From the NCBI GenBank assembly GCA_963989385.1, contig OZ022511.1, positions 5,146,001-5,210,000 of the forward strand: DNA of 64,000 bases, written 5' to 3'. This document shows positions 47,762 through 59,559 of this stretch, piece after piece; positions within the stretch are counted from its first letter, which is position 1, and the number at the start of each line of letters is the position of its first letter. Origin of the DNA: Ctena decussata (lineage: Eukaryota; Mollusca; Bivalvia; Lucinida; Lucinidae). The notes below the pieces were generated by a model. The model was not told the origin of the DNA, did no database searches, and saw nothing but the letters and a program-made list of their open reading frames with translations. Both the position numbers and the translations under genes were made by a program.

Positions 47762-47925
47762 ATAATAATAATAATAATAATAATAGATGTAAATTATAAT
47801 AATAACTATAATAATAATTATGATAATAATAGAAGAAAAGAAAACAAGAAGAAGAAGAAGAAGAAATGATCGAGATATAATACTACTACTACTACTAATA
47901 ATAATAATAATAATAACAATGGTTC
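47762..47925. repeat. AAT/AAG/ACT triplet microsatellite cluster
   Basis: AAT repeats at about 47762-47790, AAG at 47842-47865, ACT then AAT at 47880-47922. Translated frames here are low-complexity and not genes. Confidence 0.9.
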
Positions 47926-48393
47926 GAAAATGTCAACAAATTTATGTTTGAATAATTGTATAAATATCGTAAAAATTATATTTATCCACTCACAATTATT
48001 CCGTACACACATAATTGATAACACTGTCATGTTTGCGAGATCCCGCAAATCCGTTGTTTATTGGATAAAACAGATTGCCGAAAACAGATGGCCACCTGTT
48101 ACGTAATCTCGGAAGTCTGCTGCGATTGATCACGACGCGGAAGCAGTAGTCATAGCTACCAGAATATTTATAATGGCGAAGTGATATTTGTCGATTGTTT
48201 TCAATGGATTTTAATGGGGGTAAGAAAGAAAAAAATAATAATAAAAAACAACAAATAATTGAATGAATAAATTTAAATAAAAACGAAAAAGCGATAAGCC
48301 TAATATTAACGCAGATCATGATAACTCCAGATTCAGATTTTCCATTCTATGAAAGAAATATTTAATATTATGATGAGAATATGGGCTGAAAAC

Positions 48394-48421
48394 GAAAGTA
48401 TTCAGTTTTACGAGCCTATGG
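48394..48421 (+). repeat. 28-bp direct repeat, also at 48939
   Basis: GAAAGTATTCAGTTTTACGA and the following eight bases recur exactly at 48939-48966, about 545 bp downstream, with unrelated flanks. Confidence 0.85.
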
Positions 48422-48764
48422 CGTTGATTCAGGCGAGAAAGTATGCCCGAAATGTTGAGGCGCCTGAAACAATTTGATTCTGATAAACTCGAAAAGTCAA
48501 GCGTTGTGTAATAAAACACCGAGCAGAGCAGATTCAGAGTAGCAGGGCCAAAAGAGTACGGAAGTTGGGACATCTTTTATCTTTTAGTATGAGCAGTGTG
48601 CTGTAAAATTTTCTATCCGGGTTGCCAATAAAATAAAATTATAAATAAAATGAAATACTGAAATGAAAACGATGGGATACTAAGCAAATTGTGCAGACCC
48701 CGCTGAAATAAAGTTTTATGGGTACTTTGTGTAATAGTTTATGGCTGTTGTAGGTCCTATTTCT

Positions 48765-48808
48765 ATTTTATTTATTTATTTTATTTATTTATTTATTTAT
48801 TTATTTAT
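48765..48808. repeat. TTTA tetranucleotide microsatellite
   Basis: About eleven TTTA/ATTT units, slightly interrupted. Confidence 0.9.
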
Positions 48809-49289
48809 GACAACCTTAACTTTCAGGTCGGAAGTGTCACTCTAGCAAAATCCGATCATATTAAGAATTACAAATTTGGCGTTATCCTACGAACAATGCG
48901 AAAAAAAAAAAATGTTTTTGAAAGCTAAACGCTTACATGAAAGTATTCAGTTTTACGAGCCTATGGAAATTTACGACCCTTAAATGAAGGTGGTGTGATT
49001 TTGAAACTGGGCCCAGAAAAGTGACTTGTATGTCTGTTTATTCGCGCGGTGTGAACGATGTATTTTAAGCTCGCTTGTGTTTAAATCACTCGATTGTTCG
49101 CATCGTCAAAATATTGTGCATGCAAAATGCGCATGCTAAACCAATCTGCGCATGCTGTTTAGTGTTATAAAATGTGCCGTTTTCATAATGCCCGAAAGAC
49201 ATTAATCTGCTTGTCTTTTTTTTCGAGTTTTCATACTTCCAATGACCGTAAATGATTTCAAGCCGGTCAGGAAGGGCTTGAAGACTTAC

Positions 49290-49462
49290 GATTCGACGTC
49301 CTTTTCACTTAGGATTTTATGTCCTTTTGAACAGTATTTTAGTCATTTAAAGGCAATGTAAAGCTGTGTGCAGTGGAATTCCGTTTACGGTTGGAAATAT
49401 TTCCGCCGTATGGAATCGAACCAAGAACCGCTAGATCAGCAGGTCAGCGCTTAACCTACTAA
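49290..49462 (-). mobile_element. tRNA-derived SINE
   Basis: Reverse strand: an AGTAGGTTAAGCGCTGACC A-box region, GGTTCGATTCC B box, AACGGAATTCCACTGCACAC body. Same family as 41452. The tail carries a partly duplicated GTCCTTTT motif. Confidence 0.75.
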
Positions 49463-49469
49463 TATAATA

Positions 49470-50313
49470 TGCGACGTTAAATAAAGCTTCTCCTTTTATT
49501 GTAAATGTCCTAAATATTGGGTCACCTACAATTATAGCTGTAACTTTCCTAAATATTAACAGTTTAATTTTTCCATTGCAGTTATGCGGCTAAAACTACA
49601 GATGAAATGAAACATAGTATGCCATGATCAAACTGCTCATTCAGGTTGAAGGAGCAATCTTATCTTGGCCTACACTTTTTGCTCAGACATAGCTGTCCAA
49701 ATATTTAGGATTTTATGGTACTTAACATACTGTGTACTTTTTATTCATAAATGCGTCGGTGTTGGTTGTATCATGCCTGGTGATGACTGGATTTGTACAC
49801 AAATCATTTTACGGCACCCTTTGTGTAATGTTACGATAAATATTAATTTGTTTTAAAGACTGTCTCCCTCGTTTATTTCATGTTTTCAGAAACAAATATT
49901 TTAAAAACATTTCGTTAGACAATATGTAATAGTCTCAGAATTAACCGTACAAGTTTTGAGAAAATGCATGCTTATTCGATAAATGTTGAATGAAAAATAA
50001 TCTTCAAATTAAAATGCAAATTACCTATTTCCCCACGGCCTGTAAGAATATCGATTTTGACCCACGTGTGTCATGTGATCAGGTAGAGGTATTTTTTTCT
50101 TATTCGTGCACGTGATTGTGACGGATGAATAAATTATTTTTGTCCAATAATGCGATTTCAACCGCGGTCCGCGATTGTATAAAAATTTAGCTTACTTTTT
50201 GTTTAAAGTCACTTTTATCAAATATTATTATCTAAACTCTAATTCAAATGTGTAGTTAGACCATGTCGGAGGTATTGCATGAATTATTTCATCAAATCAT
50301 TTTTGTTATTATT
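49470..50313. other. No recognisable feature
   Basis: AT-rich, a 63-codon frame only. Contains a diverged CAAACTGCTC...GCCTACACTTTTTGCT motif near 49628-49685 like that at 900-970. Confidence 0.4.
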
Positions 50314-50831
50314 ATAAACACAGAGTATAAGCGGACAGTCACCAAATCGGAAGCGACAATTGACTGTACACCCGAAAATCATTAGTGACACATAAACAAC
50401 TGGTGAGGTGAACCGGTAAAAAGCAGGTAAGTCCTTATCGAATCTATTCTTTCAGATGCGGTTTTCGACATCGGGGAGAGAATTAGATGTACTTCACCTG
50501 TAGCATTGTCAGTTTGACATATCACCACCCAATCTCTGTGTAAAAATCAAGTTTTCCTGCTTAATCACCAGTTTTGCTTTATTTTCTGTCGATCGACACG
50601 GACAATCGGGGTTAAAAAGACTAGAATTATGGCATCATTTCTGTTAAAACCAACATAAAATCATCGCTACACCTTTATCCTGTGATATCCAATAGCTGAA
50701 TCCATCGAAACATTACTTAAAACAAATATATTGCCTCCTGAATCGCACACGTTCGTCTCATTCGACTGTCCGACTAGTGACAAAAACAAAAAATGGTGTT
50801 GAACGACTAGCGACGATTTTCTTGTAAGTAA

Positions 50832-51210
50832 AAAGTATGCAAAGACCAGGAACTGAAACAATCAAAATCAAAATCAAGCCCTCAAACCATAGTTGGAAAC
50901 AACTAAGATTACAAATAATCAAGATACAGAGAACATATGGCCGACCGAGTGAGCAGCTTGTTCCCAAAAGGTGGCCACTCAGCAACCCAAACCGAACCAA
51001 AAATAATAAGAACATACATAAGGTAAAACATCACAGAAACTCTGACACCAAAAACAGGCAACAGAGAACCACAACAGAACTACCGCCTTGGAACGGTCAG
51101 TAATGAAATACTGGTGGGCTTAAATCGATTTTACAGGCCCAACCTCACCCTCAGTATCTGAAGTGGTACAAAACATTTAGTTGGTTGTTCGGTTCGCATG
51201 TAAGTCTTAT
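50832..51210 (-). repeat. Family X repeat inside the CACAGTG element
   Basis: Almost identical to 60607-60912 over about 300 bp (CAAACCATAGTTGGAAACAA, GAACATATGGCC, AAAGGTGGCCACTCAGC). It then continues into the AACCGAACAACCAACTAAAT-type outer block in reverse. Confidence 0.88.
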
Positions 51211-52552
51211 TGAGCAGAAAATGTGTTAGTAAATATTTTTACTTATGTATTCTTTATCGAAATATAACGACAACGGAGGGTAAGAACATCTATTGGATTG
51301 AGTTTGTTTAGAAGTCCAGTATGCTGTTTATATCTACCATAAATTTGCACAGATTAGCATGGCAGACTCAATGATTTATTCGTAAGATTCGAAATAAATT
51401 GAAAATACTGAGAGTGTTTCTGAATTTTTCTGTGTAAAGAAAATGTAGTTTGAATGTGTTGTTCAACAGGCGAAACTAATTACAATGGTCAGACTAGCAG
51501 CTTAAAAAATATGAAAACACATTTTACAAACGGCACAATATTGTCACCTAGATCTACATTGATACCCTATACTACCCTTCTACATCCTGTTTGCTCTCCC
51601 TAACCTAAATTACAATGTAGGACGAGGACGTGTGCTTGCACGAGGTGCGTAATGTGGGGGTTGTTTTAGTTTTTTTTGTGTGCTTTTTGTGTGTGTGTGT
51701 GTTTTTTATTTCACGTCTACCCTATCTGTCTTTCCTAATTCCCCATCTCTTGGGAAACAGCTAACGTGCCCACAGAAATATACCTGAATATGTGCGGTTA
51801 TAACCAACGGTACTTGTCATTACTGTTGTCGGAGAACTTACCTGTTATTCGTTTCACTTGCTTAGATAGTCTAATATAAGCTTGTATATGAACAGTTAAC
51901 TGGCTCGTCATGACCTTAACTGTGCACCGAAAAACGTGTTTTATATCGACTAAACAGGTACATGTAACCGTAATGATAACCTATCGGATTTTTCCAATCG
52001 TGACCTTTGACCTTTCTCCTCCCTCAAAACTCCGAGCTCGCTTATTAATGTAATGTGTGGGTTTTAACCAATGACCATCGGTTTTCTGAGACATAGCACT
52101 GAGTTTGTCTTCACAGACACAGAATTTGCTTAGAAAATTGATCGATTAATAATAATTAAGGTCAAAATGTATTTTTACAGGTAAAGGGTGCTAGGGGTTT
52201 ACATTAGCTTTCTTTACTTTTTATTGCATTGATGGTTGCTTAAACGGTACCGGAAGACGGAAAATGCGAATTTCTGAAAACCAATAACGCATCACAAAAG
52301 CGGTACGCGGCTAGGTCACAATTTTGATTGAAATGTTGACAGAGAAAAATTTAGCCATATGATCATTTTTTTCATCAAGCAATGCTTGATAGCCTTCTCC
52401 CTAAATGATGATCCCAGTGAAAGCATCCAAAACGATATTTTTATTACCTTTTTCAAGCATTTGTTGAAAATGATCGTCATGAATGTGAAAATACAATCAC
52501 TACTAGTCGGACAGTTTTTGTTTCTTGATATGTCGCTAATGATTAGGTACAG
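51211..52552. other. Interior of the CACAGTG element, no coding recognised
   Basis: Short frames only. ACTAGTCGGACAG occurs at 52502 and again at 52558 at the inner edge of the right arm, suggesting a partial duplication there. Confidence 0.5.
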
Positions 52553-53719
52553 TTGTCACTAGTCGGACAGTCGAATGAGACGAACGTGTGCGATTCAGGA
52601 GGCAATATGTTTCAGCTATTGGATATCACAGGATAAAGGTGTAGCGATGATTTTATGCTGGTTTTAACAGAAATGATGCCATAATTCTAGTCTTTTTAAC
52701 CCCGATTGTCCGTGTCGATCGACAGAAAATAAAGCAAAACTGGTGATTAAGCAGGAAAACTTGATTTGTACACAGAGATTGGGTGGTGATATGTCAAACT
52801 GACAATGCTACAGGCGAAGTACATCTAATTCTCTCCCCGATGTCGAAAACCGCATCTAAAAGAACAGATTCGATAAGGACTTACCTGCTTTTTACCGGTT
52901 CACCTCACCAGTTGTTTATGTGTCACTAATGATTTTCGGGTGTACAGTCAATTGTCGCTTCCGATTTGGTGACTGTCCGCTTATACACTGTGATAAAGGG
53001 AGTAAATCTTTAAAGATATTTGGGCCGTGCATCGGAAAATGTGCTTTACACTAAATGCGAACAGCTAACCCGGATCAGCCTACACATCTGCACAGTCACA
53101 TTAACGTGGTTTCTGTCCGCATCAACAATCTATCATGGGAATCTAGAAATAAAACCGAGAACGAGGTTGCGGGGTGCGCAGGCTGAAGTGGGTCTTTGCT
53201 TTTCGTACACGCGATAAGGTGCCATTTCTCACAGCAATTCATTTTTTTGGCGGGAAATGTGCACATGCGCCAAACTACGTAGGCATTTTTTTTTCTTTTA
53301 ATTTTTTGTAAAGATGCATGAACGTAAGATGAGAAACCAGGGTTGCAAAAGAATATAAACTGCCAGAACGAAAAATTCTTCTTTGTCGTATCTTGTCTGT
53401 GTGGACGCATGCGCAAATGCTCTGAGAGCGGCGACCAGCTTTATGCACGGTCTCTGCATTCACAGTTCGCACTTCCACTGGCACATTTGGCCCGAGTCCT
53501 TGATTTGACCATACACAGTTTCAGCTTCGAGTTTCTGCGACAGCAATCGTATAAATAAACAGACATCGGTCCGTGTTAAAATGCGGCGTCTCAAAGACAT
53601 TAGAACATGTCCGATTAGCAAATGATATACACATTTGCGAACACTGAACAATCTTGCAAATCTCCAGAATTCACCGATAGTTTTCAACGCATAGACTTCC
53701 CAGATCGTTTATGTCAAAA

Positions 53720-54160
53720 GAGAATCACTGATCAACCTGTGCCGACATACAAGCTTTTCTTGTCATGCCGTAAGATACCTTTGATCTATTTGGGCTAATT
53801 ATTTAAATATATATTTGTATTGATCATTAAAACCTTTTTAGATTTACAACTGCGCATGCCCAGGATAGCCTGCGCACATGCGCAGTGTGTATGGGACATT
53901 TTTGCACTGACCAGCCTGTGCCGACACACAGGCTTTCCATGTCATGCCGTAAGATACTCCGATCTATTAGGGCAAATTACGTTATCAGGTAAATTTCATC
54001 GAGAATTTTCTAGTAACTTTTCTTTTTTCTTATTAAATTACCTTGTGTGAATAATTTTATTTGTATTAACCATGATATCGGGCAACTGCGCATGCCCGAA
54101 TTGCTTGCGCACATGCGCATTGTGCTTGGGGCATTCACAGCCCGTCCAGCGCATGCGTAG
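53720..54160 (+). repeat. Repeated segment with GCGCATGC words
   Basis: CCTGTGCCGACA with GTCATGCCGTAAGATAC occurs at about 53736-53790 and 53915-53960. AACTGCGCATGCCC followed by TGCGCACATGCGCA occurs at about 53850-53886 and 54084-54120. The units are diverged and overlapping; more such words occur at 49125-49165 and 53400-53415. Confidence 0.65.
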
Positions 54161-54856
54161 GTTGCATCCGAACGGGCTGGTGAAGGACAAACATACGCCT
54201 GAGAATGATGGCGAAATACATGGAGACAATAAAAAGGGGCATGATGACTGTGGGTCATGTTCCCAAAGAGATATCGTTGCTGGTAAATACTTTATCAGAA
54301 GTTGAGAGGCGACTAAGAGGTGCCATGCCATTATATACTTTCAAGTTAAATGGAAAAGACGTAAAAGCAGACTGAAAAAAGAAAAAAAAAAACGTTTCTA
54401 AATGCGGCAGACGGTTCTGCTACATACCAAACAGCCCTTTTTTCAGGGCAACCTCACACTTTTGAAAAAAAATCTTTATGTTATGCATGTTGGGTGCAAG
54501 ATATTTTTCCCCTGATCTGTCGTGAGTGGCACACGACTGCTTCTGTCCTTCTATTGAACATGATTATTAAATAAACGATCAGATTTAATTAGGCCACATT
54601 AGACTGACATGATTTTCTTTCATTTTGGGATTACACCTGCTGTGAAGATAGGTACTTGTTAACAAGGTTCCCACTGTGACCTGCCGGTAGATATGCATAT
54701 GATTTATTCTCGTATAGTGCATTGTGACATAACCTGTTCCTGCTGAGTCCTAAATACCACGGTAATGCACAAACTCTAAAATTTCGAGCACTGACAAAAA
54801 TGGGAAATCGTAATTTCTAAAATTTCGGACAGCAAATAAAATAATTATTTTTTTTT

Positions 54857-55990
54857 TCTAATTTTAGAAGAACTACCGTACCAAGCTTCTGTCCTTTTAC
54901 CTTGATCTCCCTCTGGATGCCATCTGCGCTGTTCGTCATCAGTTTGGTCTTCTCAGCACTGATCTCCATCTTATACCTTGTGCAGGTTTGGTCGAGACTT
55001 TCAAGTAGAGCTTCTAGTTCCTGCTCTTCCTCAGCTAGAGCGTCTGCCATCGGCAAACCGCAGATTGGCAATGTTTCTGCCGCCTATGCTAACATTTCCT
55101 TCATGTTCTTCCAGAGCATCAGACATGATCCGTTCGAGAAAAATGTTGAAGAGGGTGGGTGACAGAAGACATCCTTGTCTTACTCCAACTATTGTTCTGA
55201 ACCATTCTCCTGTGCTGCCATTTATCAGGACTGCACTAGTAGCCTTGTCGTATAGCTGCTCAATGGTGTGAACTAGATTTGCACTGATATTGTACTTCCG
55301 CATGGTGGCCCATAAGGCTGCATGCCATGCCCTGTCAAAGGTTTTTTTTAAATAAATGAAGACATGGTACAGATTCTGCTGATGTTGGAGATACTTTTCA
55401 CACATGATTCTAAGGTTGAAGATTTGTTCTGTGGTGCTCCTTCCTGCTCGGAACCTTGCCTGTTCCTCAACGATTATCTCCTCGGCTTGTGGTTTTAGCC
55501 TGTTCAAGATGACTTTCAGCATGACTTTGCTTGAATGACTGATGAGGTTGATGGTTCTGTAGTTCTGGCAGAGCTGTAGGTTACCTTTTTAGGGAGCGTA
55601 ATAATCAGCGACTGAGTAAATGGGGTAGGCCATTCTCCTGTTCTTCAGATCCTGTTACAAATATCTGTTAGAGCATCAATCATGGTCTCCCCTCCAGCTT
55701 GAACAAGTTCTACTGGTATATTATCAGCTCCGGCAGATTTCCCCATCTTTAGTGCTGCTACTGCAATCTCAACTTCCTCACGAAGGATCGGTTTTTGATC
55801 TTCTTCTGGGGGCTGGCTGCAGTCGAGAACCGCATTGTCACCGTAAGTCTCATGGTTGTATAGTTCTGAGCAATATTCTGTCCATCTGCTGAGAATCTCT
55901 TGTTCCTCTGTAAGGCAATTCCCAGATTTGTCCTGGATAGTTGTGGATGTCCTGGATAGTTGTGGATTTGCACATTGTAAGTAAAATTTG
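54857..55990 (-). pseudogene. RTE-like LINE reverse transcriptase fragment
   Basis: Broken reverse-transcriptase domain on the reverse strand. The N-terminal part (55645-55990) has the linker KMGKSAGADNIPVELVQAGG typical of non-LTR elements. The central part (55031-55522) contains ARFRAGRSTTEQIFNLRIMC, motif A as FIYLKKTFDRAW, GVRQGCLLSPTLFNIFLERI (motif B) and a final FADG. The C-terminal part (54857-55071, other frame) has EISAEKTKLMTN. Motif A has Tyr where the catalytic Asp is expected, and motif C reads FADG instead of FADD with a frameshift beside it. Another shift lies at about 55520-55640. Endonuclease and 3' parts are absent. Family call is from motif memory (RTE/BovB-like). Confidence 0.85.
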
Positions 55991-56289
55991 CATATAAGCA
56001 ACCTTACTCAGGGACGCTAATTTGTCCATGTGTACGGGGCTTATGTTAATTTGAAACTTATCTTTCCTTTTATAAATTTTATTTCCCTAGTTTCCCATTA
56101 GACCTCAAATCCAGCGATACTGAACCTGGGTATACTGTTTTCTCGTGTCCGTCAGTTCGCTTTCTCAATTAAAACACAACGCGAAGCAAAAAAAAACAAA
56201 AAAAAAAACAACTTTAAATCTGGTCGGAACGCACCCCTGGTTCGACCCAGCCTGGTCTACTACAAAATATACCCTACCATTTAATTTTC

Positions 56290-57644
56290 TCACAATCAAG
56301 AAGATGTGGCTTGAATTTGTATTTGATCCAACTGGTTTGTTACTTTCATTCCTTGCAAAAGAGGAATTTTTCCTAATGTAAGAATATTCCTACAATTTGT
56401 TTTATATGGATGGAAACAACTCGCAAAATAAAATGATGATATGATGAGAAGATAAATTGTAGGAATATTCCTACAATCTGAGAGATGCGGCTTGAGGTGC
56501 AATTAAGCTAAATCTGGTTGTTACTTTCTTGTAAATGAGCAATTTCCAAAATGTAGGAATATTCCTACAATCCAGAAGATGTGGCTTGAGTTTTGATTTA
56601 ATCAAACCAAAATCTTACTTTCATTCCTCACAAATGAGAAATTTCCAAGATGGTTTGAATTGCGATTTGACTTACCTTCATTCCTTGAAAATGGGTCATC
56701 TTCAAATAGGATATTCCTACGATTCGTAAAATAAAGATAAAGCAATCATTTTCCCTTTGTATTTTTCTGCAGTTTTAAAAATGATGGTGGAACAAAAAGT
56801 AAATTGTAGGAATATTCCTACAATCTGAGAGATGTGGTTTGAACTATGATTAAACTAACCTTCCTGTCTTGAAAATGGATATTCTTCAGAATGTAGGAAT
56901 ATTTCTACAAATTGTAAAATATAGATTATAATTCCCTCCCATTTAAGCGATTATAGAGTGTAAATAAAAAATGTTGGAATATTCCTATAATTTCAGATTT
57001 TTTTATTTATCAAAAATTTGCCATCATCCAAATTGTAGGAATATTCCTACAATCTGAAAGTTCTGCGTTGAAATAGGGTTGAACAAAATTGGTTGTAATC
57101 TCTAGAATATAGCAATATCCCTACAATCTGCAACATGTTGGATGAATTCGGATTGAACCCAGTTTTGTTTTATATGTCACAAAGAAGCCATTTCCAAATT
57201 GTAGGAATATTCCCACGATTTGTAAAATATAGATAAGGTAATCATTTCCTCTTTGCATTTTTCTGCAGTTACAAAAATGATGATGGAACAAAGGGGAAAT
57301 TGTAGGAATATTCCTACAATCTGAAAGATCTGTGTTGAAATTGGACTGAATTAAGTTCTTCAACATATAGGAATTGCTGTTCATTTTAAAAGAAGTTGAT
57401 GGTTCATAAATGAATCAAATCGTAGGAATATTCCTACAATTTGATGATATCAGTTGAGCCATAGCAAAACCATGGCTGGTGAAGTGTGATTTTGACCACC
57501 CCAAAACAAGGTTTCTAGGTAACCATTTTCAATGATACTCAATTTTGCACTTGCTATTTCACAATTTTTACAGTCTAAAAACCTACATTTTCAGTGCATA
57601 AAAGGACATCTCGTGGAGATGTCATTTTTATTTTGGATTCACTT
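56290..57644 (-). repeat. Right terminal array with palindromic iterons
   Basis: Reverse complement of the 38546-39917 array. About twelve palindromes lie near 56380, 56457, 56553, 56705, 56804, 56892, 56972, 57035, 57107, 57199, 57299 and 57420; five or six are perfect or nearly so. The outer ~230 bp (57415-57644) match the left end closely, while inner spacers are more diverged. Confidence 0.92.
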
Positions 57645-57842
57645 ACATACATTCAGAAAAAAATTATTGCATTCTGTTATTCTTCTGCCCAAGCCACTGC
57701 TAACAAGCGTGATACCAGTGTTGTTAATTGCATTGCTAGTCACCATCAAAGTAAATCAATCTCATCGAGTCTGATAGTTTTTACTTATTTGGTGAGTTTT
57801 TTGTTTCCAAGCGTCTATGATTGATTTATTATGTTTATGATT

Positions 57843-58076
57843 GAGCCTCGACACGAGAAAACCAACAAAGTGGTTGTGAGCCCAGCGCAGACTCAGATCA
57901 GCCATGACATCTGTCCAGTCCAATCAGACTCTTGACTTAGTACTTAAAGGGTAGTTTAATGTCTAAGCTACCTCCATGCGGACAGTGAAGACTCTGATCA
58001 GACTGGGCGGATGCCCAGGCTGATCTGAGTCTGCGCTGGGCGCACAATCACATTGTTGTTCTTCTTGTGCCGCGGC
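57843..58076. mobile_element. Palindromic GAGCCGCGAC MITE
   Basis: 234 bp; left end GAGCCTCGACACGAG. GATT occurs on both sides (57839-57842 and 58077-58080). The final TC of the right terminus appears lost. Confidence 0.85.
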
Positions 58077-58505
58077 GATTATATACATGTATTACATTTT
58101 GAAAGATTTTCAGCAAAACCAGTTTTTTGGAACAATTCAAAACGATCATCACTCGATACAACGTTTAGGGTAACTCAAATACAGCTGACACTTTAATTCC
58201 TTCCTAAAAACTGCGAGTGAGCGTCGTCTTAATCTAAATCACGGCACCGTTCTTATAAATTGCTTCAAAAGGTTCGCGTCCAGCCGCCGCTGTACTCAAC
58301 CGGCCTGTTACATCCACATTGCAGAATTATGTTTGCAACCGACAGCCTTATCATCATGTAAATGAAACGTAATGTTTTAGGTTGTATATGTTGTTTAGAA
58401 AAAAATGATACGGAATACACGTAGCAGTGAAAAATGGTAACGTGGGAAAATGTAAAAGTGGCATGTAAGCAAAGTGTAACTAGTCAACATAGTAATAATA
58501 CAAGA

Positions 58506-58751
58506 GAGCAGCGACACGACAAAATCAACAATATGGCATGTGCGCCCAGTGAAGACTCAGATTCGCCTCGGCATCCACGCAGTCTGAAACGAATCTTCTT
58601 TGTCCGCATGGGTCTAGCTGCTTAGACGCTGAGCTACCCTTTAAGCTAACAGCGAGGCCTCTGATCAGATTTGGGCGCTGCCCAAAGTGATCTGAGTGTT
58701 CCTTGGCGCACATGCCACTTTGTTTGCTTTGTCGTGTTACGGTTACGGCTC
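58506..58751. mobile_element. Palindromic GAGCCGCGAC MITE, worn copy
   Basis: Ends GAGCAGCGACACGAC and CGGTTACGGCTC, with a small insertion near the right end. No clean duplication. Confidence 0.8.
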
Positions 58752-58868
58752 AATTATAAAGATATCAAGGAAAGACCACAATCACAAATCAAATCCCACC
58801 CAAGACAACGAAAAAGAAGAGAGGAGAAACACAAACAACTAAAACAGCACACCATCATTAATTTTTTT

Positions 58869-59102
58869 AGCCGCGGCGCGAGGAAACCAACAAAGTGGCT
58901 GTGCGCCCAGCAACACTCAGATCAGCCTGTGCATCCACACAGTCTGATCAGAGTCTTCATTAAGCGCTTAAAGGGTAGTTAAGGGTCTAAGCTACCTCCA
59001 TGTGGACAGCGAAGATTCTGATCAGACTTGGTCGGATGCCCAGGCTGATTTGAGTCTTCGGTGGGCGCACAGCCATTTTGTTGGTTTTGTCGTGTCGGGC
59101 TC
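58869..59102. mobile_element. Palindromic GAGCCGCGAC MITE
   Basis: 234 bp; ends AGCCGCGGCGCGAGG and GTCGTGTCGGGCTC. Lies 117 bp from the previous copy. Confidence 0.85.
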
Positions 59103-59559
59103 AAAATGTTTACATTATTGCATCTTTAGTTATATAGATCATGCAGAGCTATTGAACCTTTCATAGCCAGATAAAAAATATTAGCATTCAAAAACGTTAT
59201 TTTTTATTCGTCTTTGAGTATATTTTATCCTGACCGTTACGGTTCCACTTGCACATAATCCTCGCGATGGGGTGTTGCAGTATTGAAAGATGATAGATAG
59301 AAGGATAGTTAGTTTACTATTGCTTCGTATTTTCACTTAGTCTTTACTTTTTATTCGCCATTGTGGTATACTGCTAAGTATATCTCATTTCCGAGATGAG
59401 TTATGAATTCCCTACGCTAACTGAACATGCCAAGAGTGCATACGTCATAACAAACGTTCTAATTTGTTTGTCATTATAAGTGCGATTTTCGCCTTCAGCA
59501 TTTTGAATTAATTCTTGTTTGTGACATTTCCAGGGTTACTGAACTTACATTCAAACCCG

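Larger units (their letters stand above)
50319..52992. mobile_element. 2.67-kb element with ~450-bp TIRs and CACAGTG ends
   Basis: Left arm 50319-50783 and right arm 52553-52992 are near-identical inverted repeats, differing mainly by a ~25-bp indel. Outermost bases read CACAGAGTATAAGCGG on the left and CACAGTGTATAAGCGG on the complementary right. ATAAA (50314-50318 and 52993-52997) flanks both sides, a 5-bp duplication. A CAC start and 5-bp duplication fit the Transib/RAG group, and CACAGTG equals the canonical V(D)J RSS heptamer. No nonamer-like box or transposase is visible, so this would be a non-autonomous member. Alternative: a hAT-type CAGNG end, but the 8-bp flanks do not match. Confidence 0.7.
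38546..57644. mobile_element. Putative 19.1-kb giant inverted-repeat element
   Basis: Left end AAGTGAATCCAAAATAAAAA and right end (its reverse complement) are followed by about 230 bp of roughly 90%-plus inverted identity, including a GGACATCTC...GAGATGTCC hairpin. Both ends then continue into arrays of the same palindrome. ACAT flanks both sides (38542-38545 and 57645-57648). The interior has no recognisable transposase, only nested repeats and an RTE-like fragment. This best fits a very large non-autonomous or foldback-like DNA element. Two unrelated insertions in opposite orientation are the main alternative. The TSD is short and the outer boundary was judged by eye. Confidence 0.65.

Noticed and set aside
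47818..48048. 76-codon low-complexity reverse frame
   Set aside because: Encoded by AAT/AAG/ACT microsatellites.
50319..50350. Full V(D)J recombination signal
   Set aside because: Only the heptamer matches; no ACAAAAACC-like nonamer lies 12 or 23 bp inside either end.
50400..50460. Splice donor GCAG|GTAAGT and acceptor TTTCAG as a real exon boundary
   Set aside because: The sequence occurs in both inverted arms of a transposable element and no coding exon adjoins it.
38546..57644. Polinton/Maverick element
   Set aside because: Length and terminal repeats are similar, but no polymerase, integrase, ATPase or capsid-like sequence is visible, the ends lack the AG start, and the duplication is 4 rather than 6 bp.
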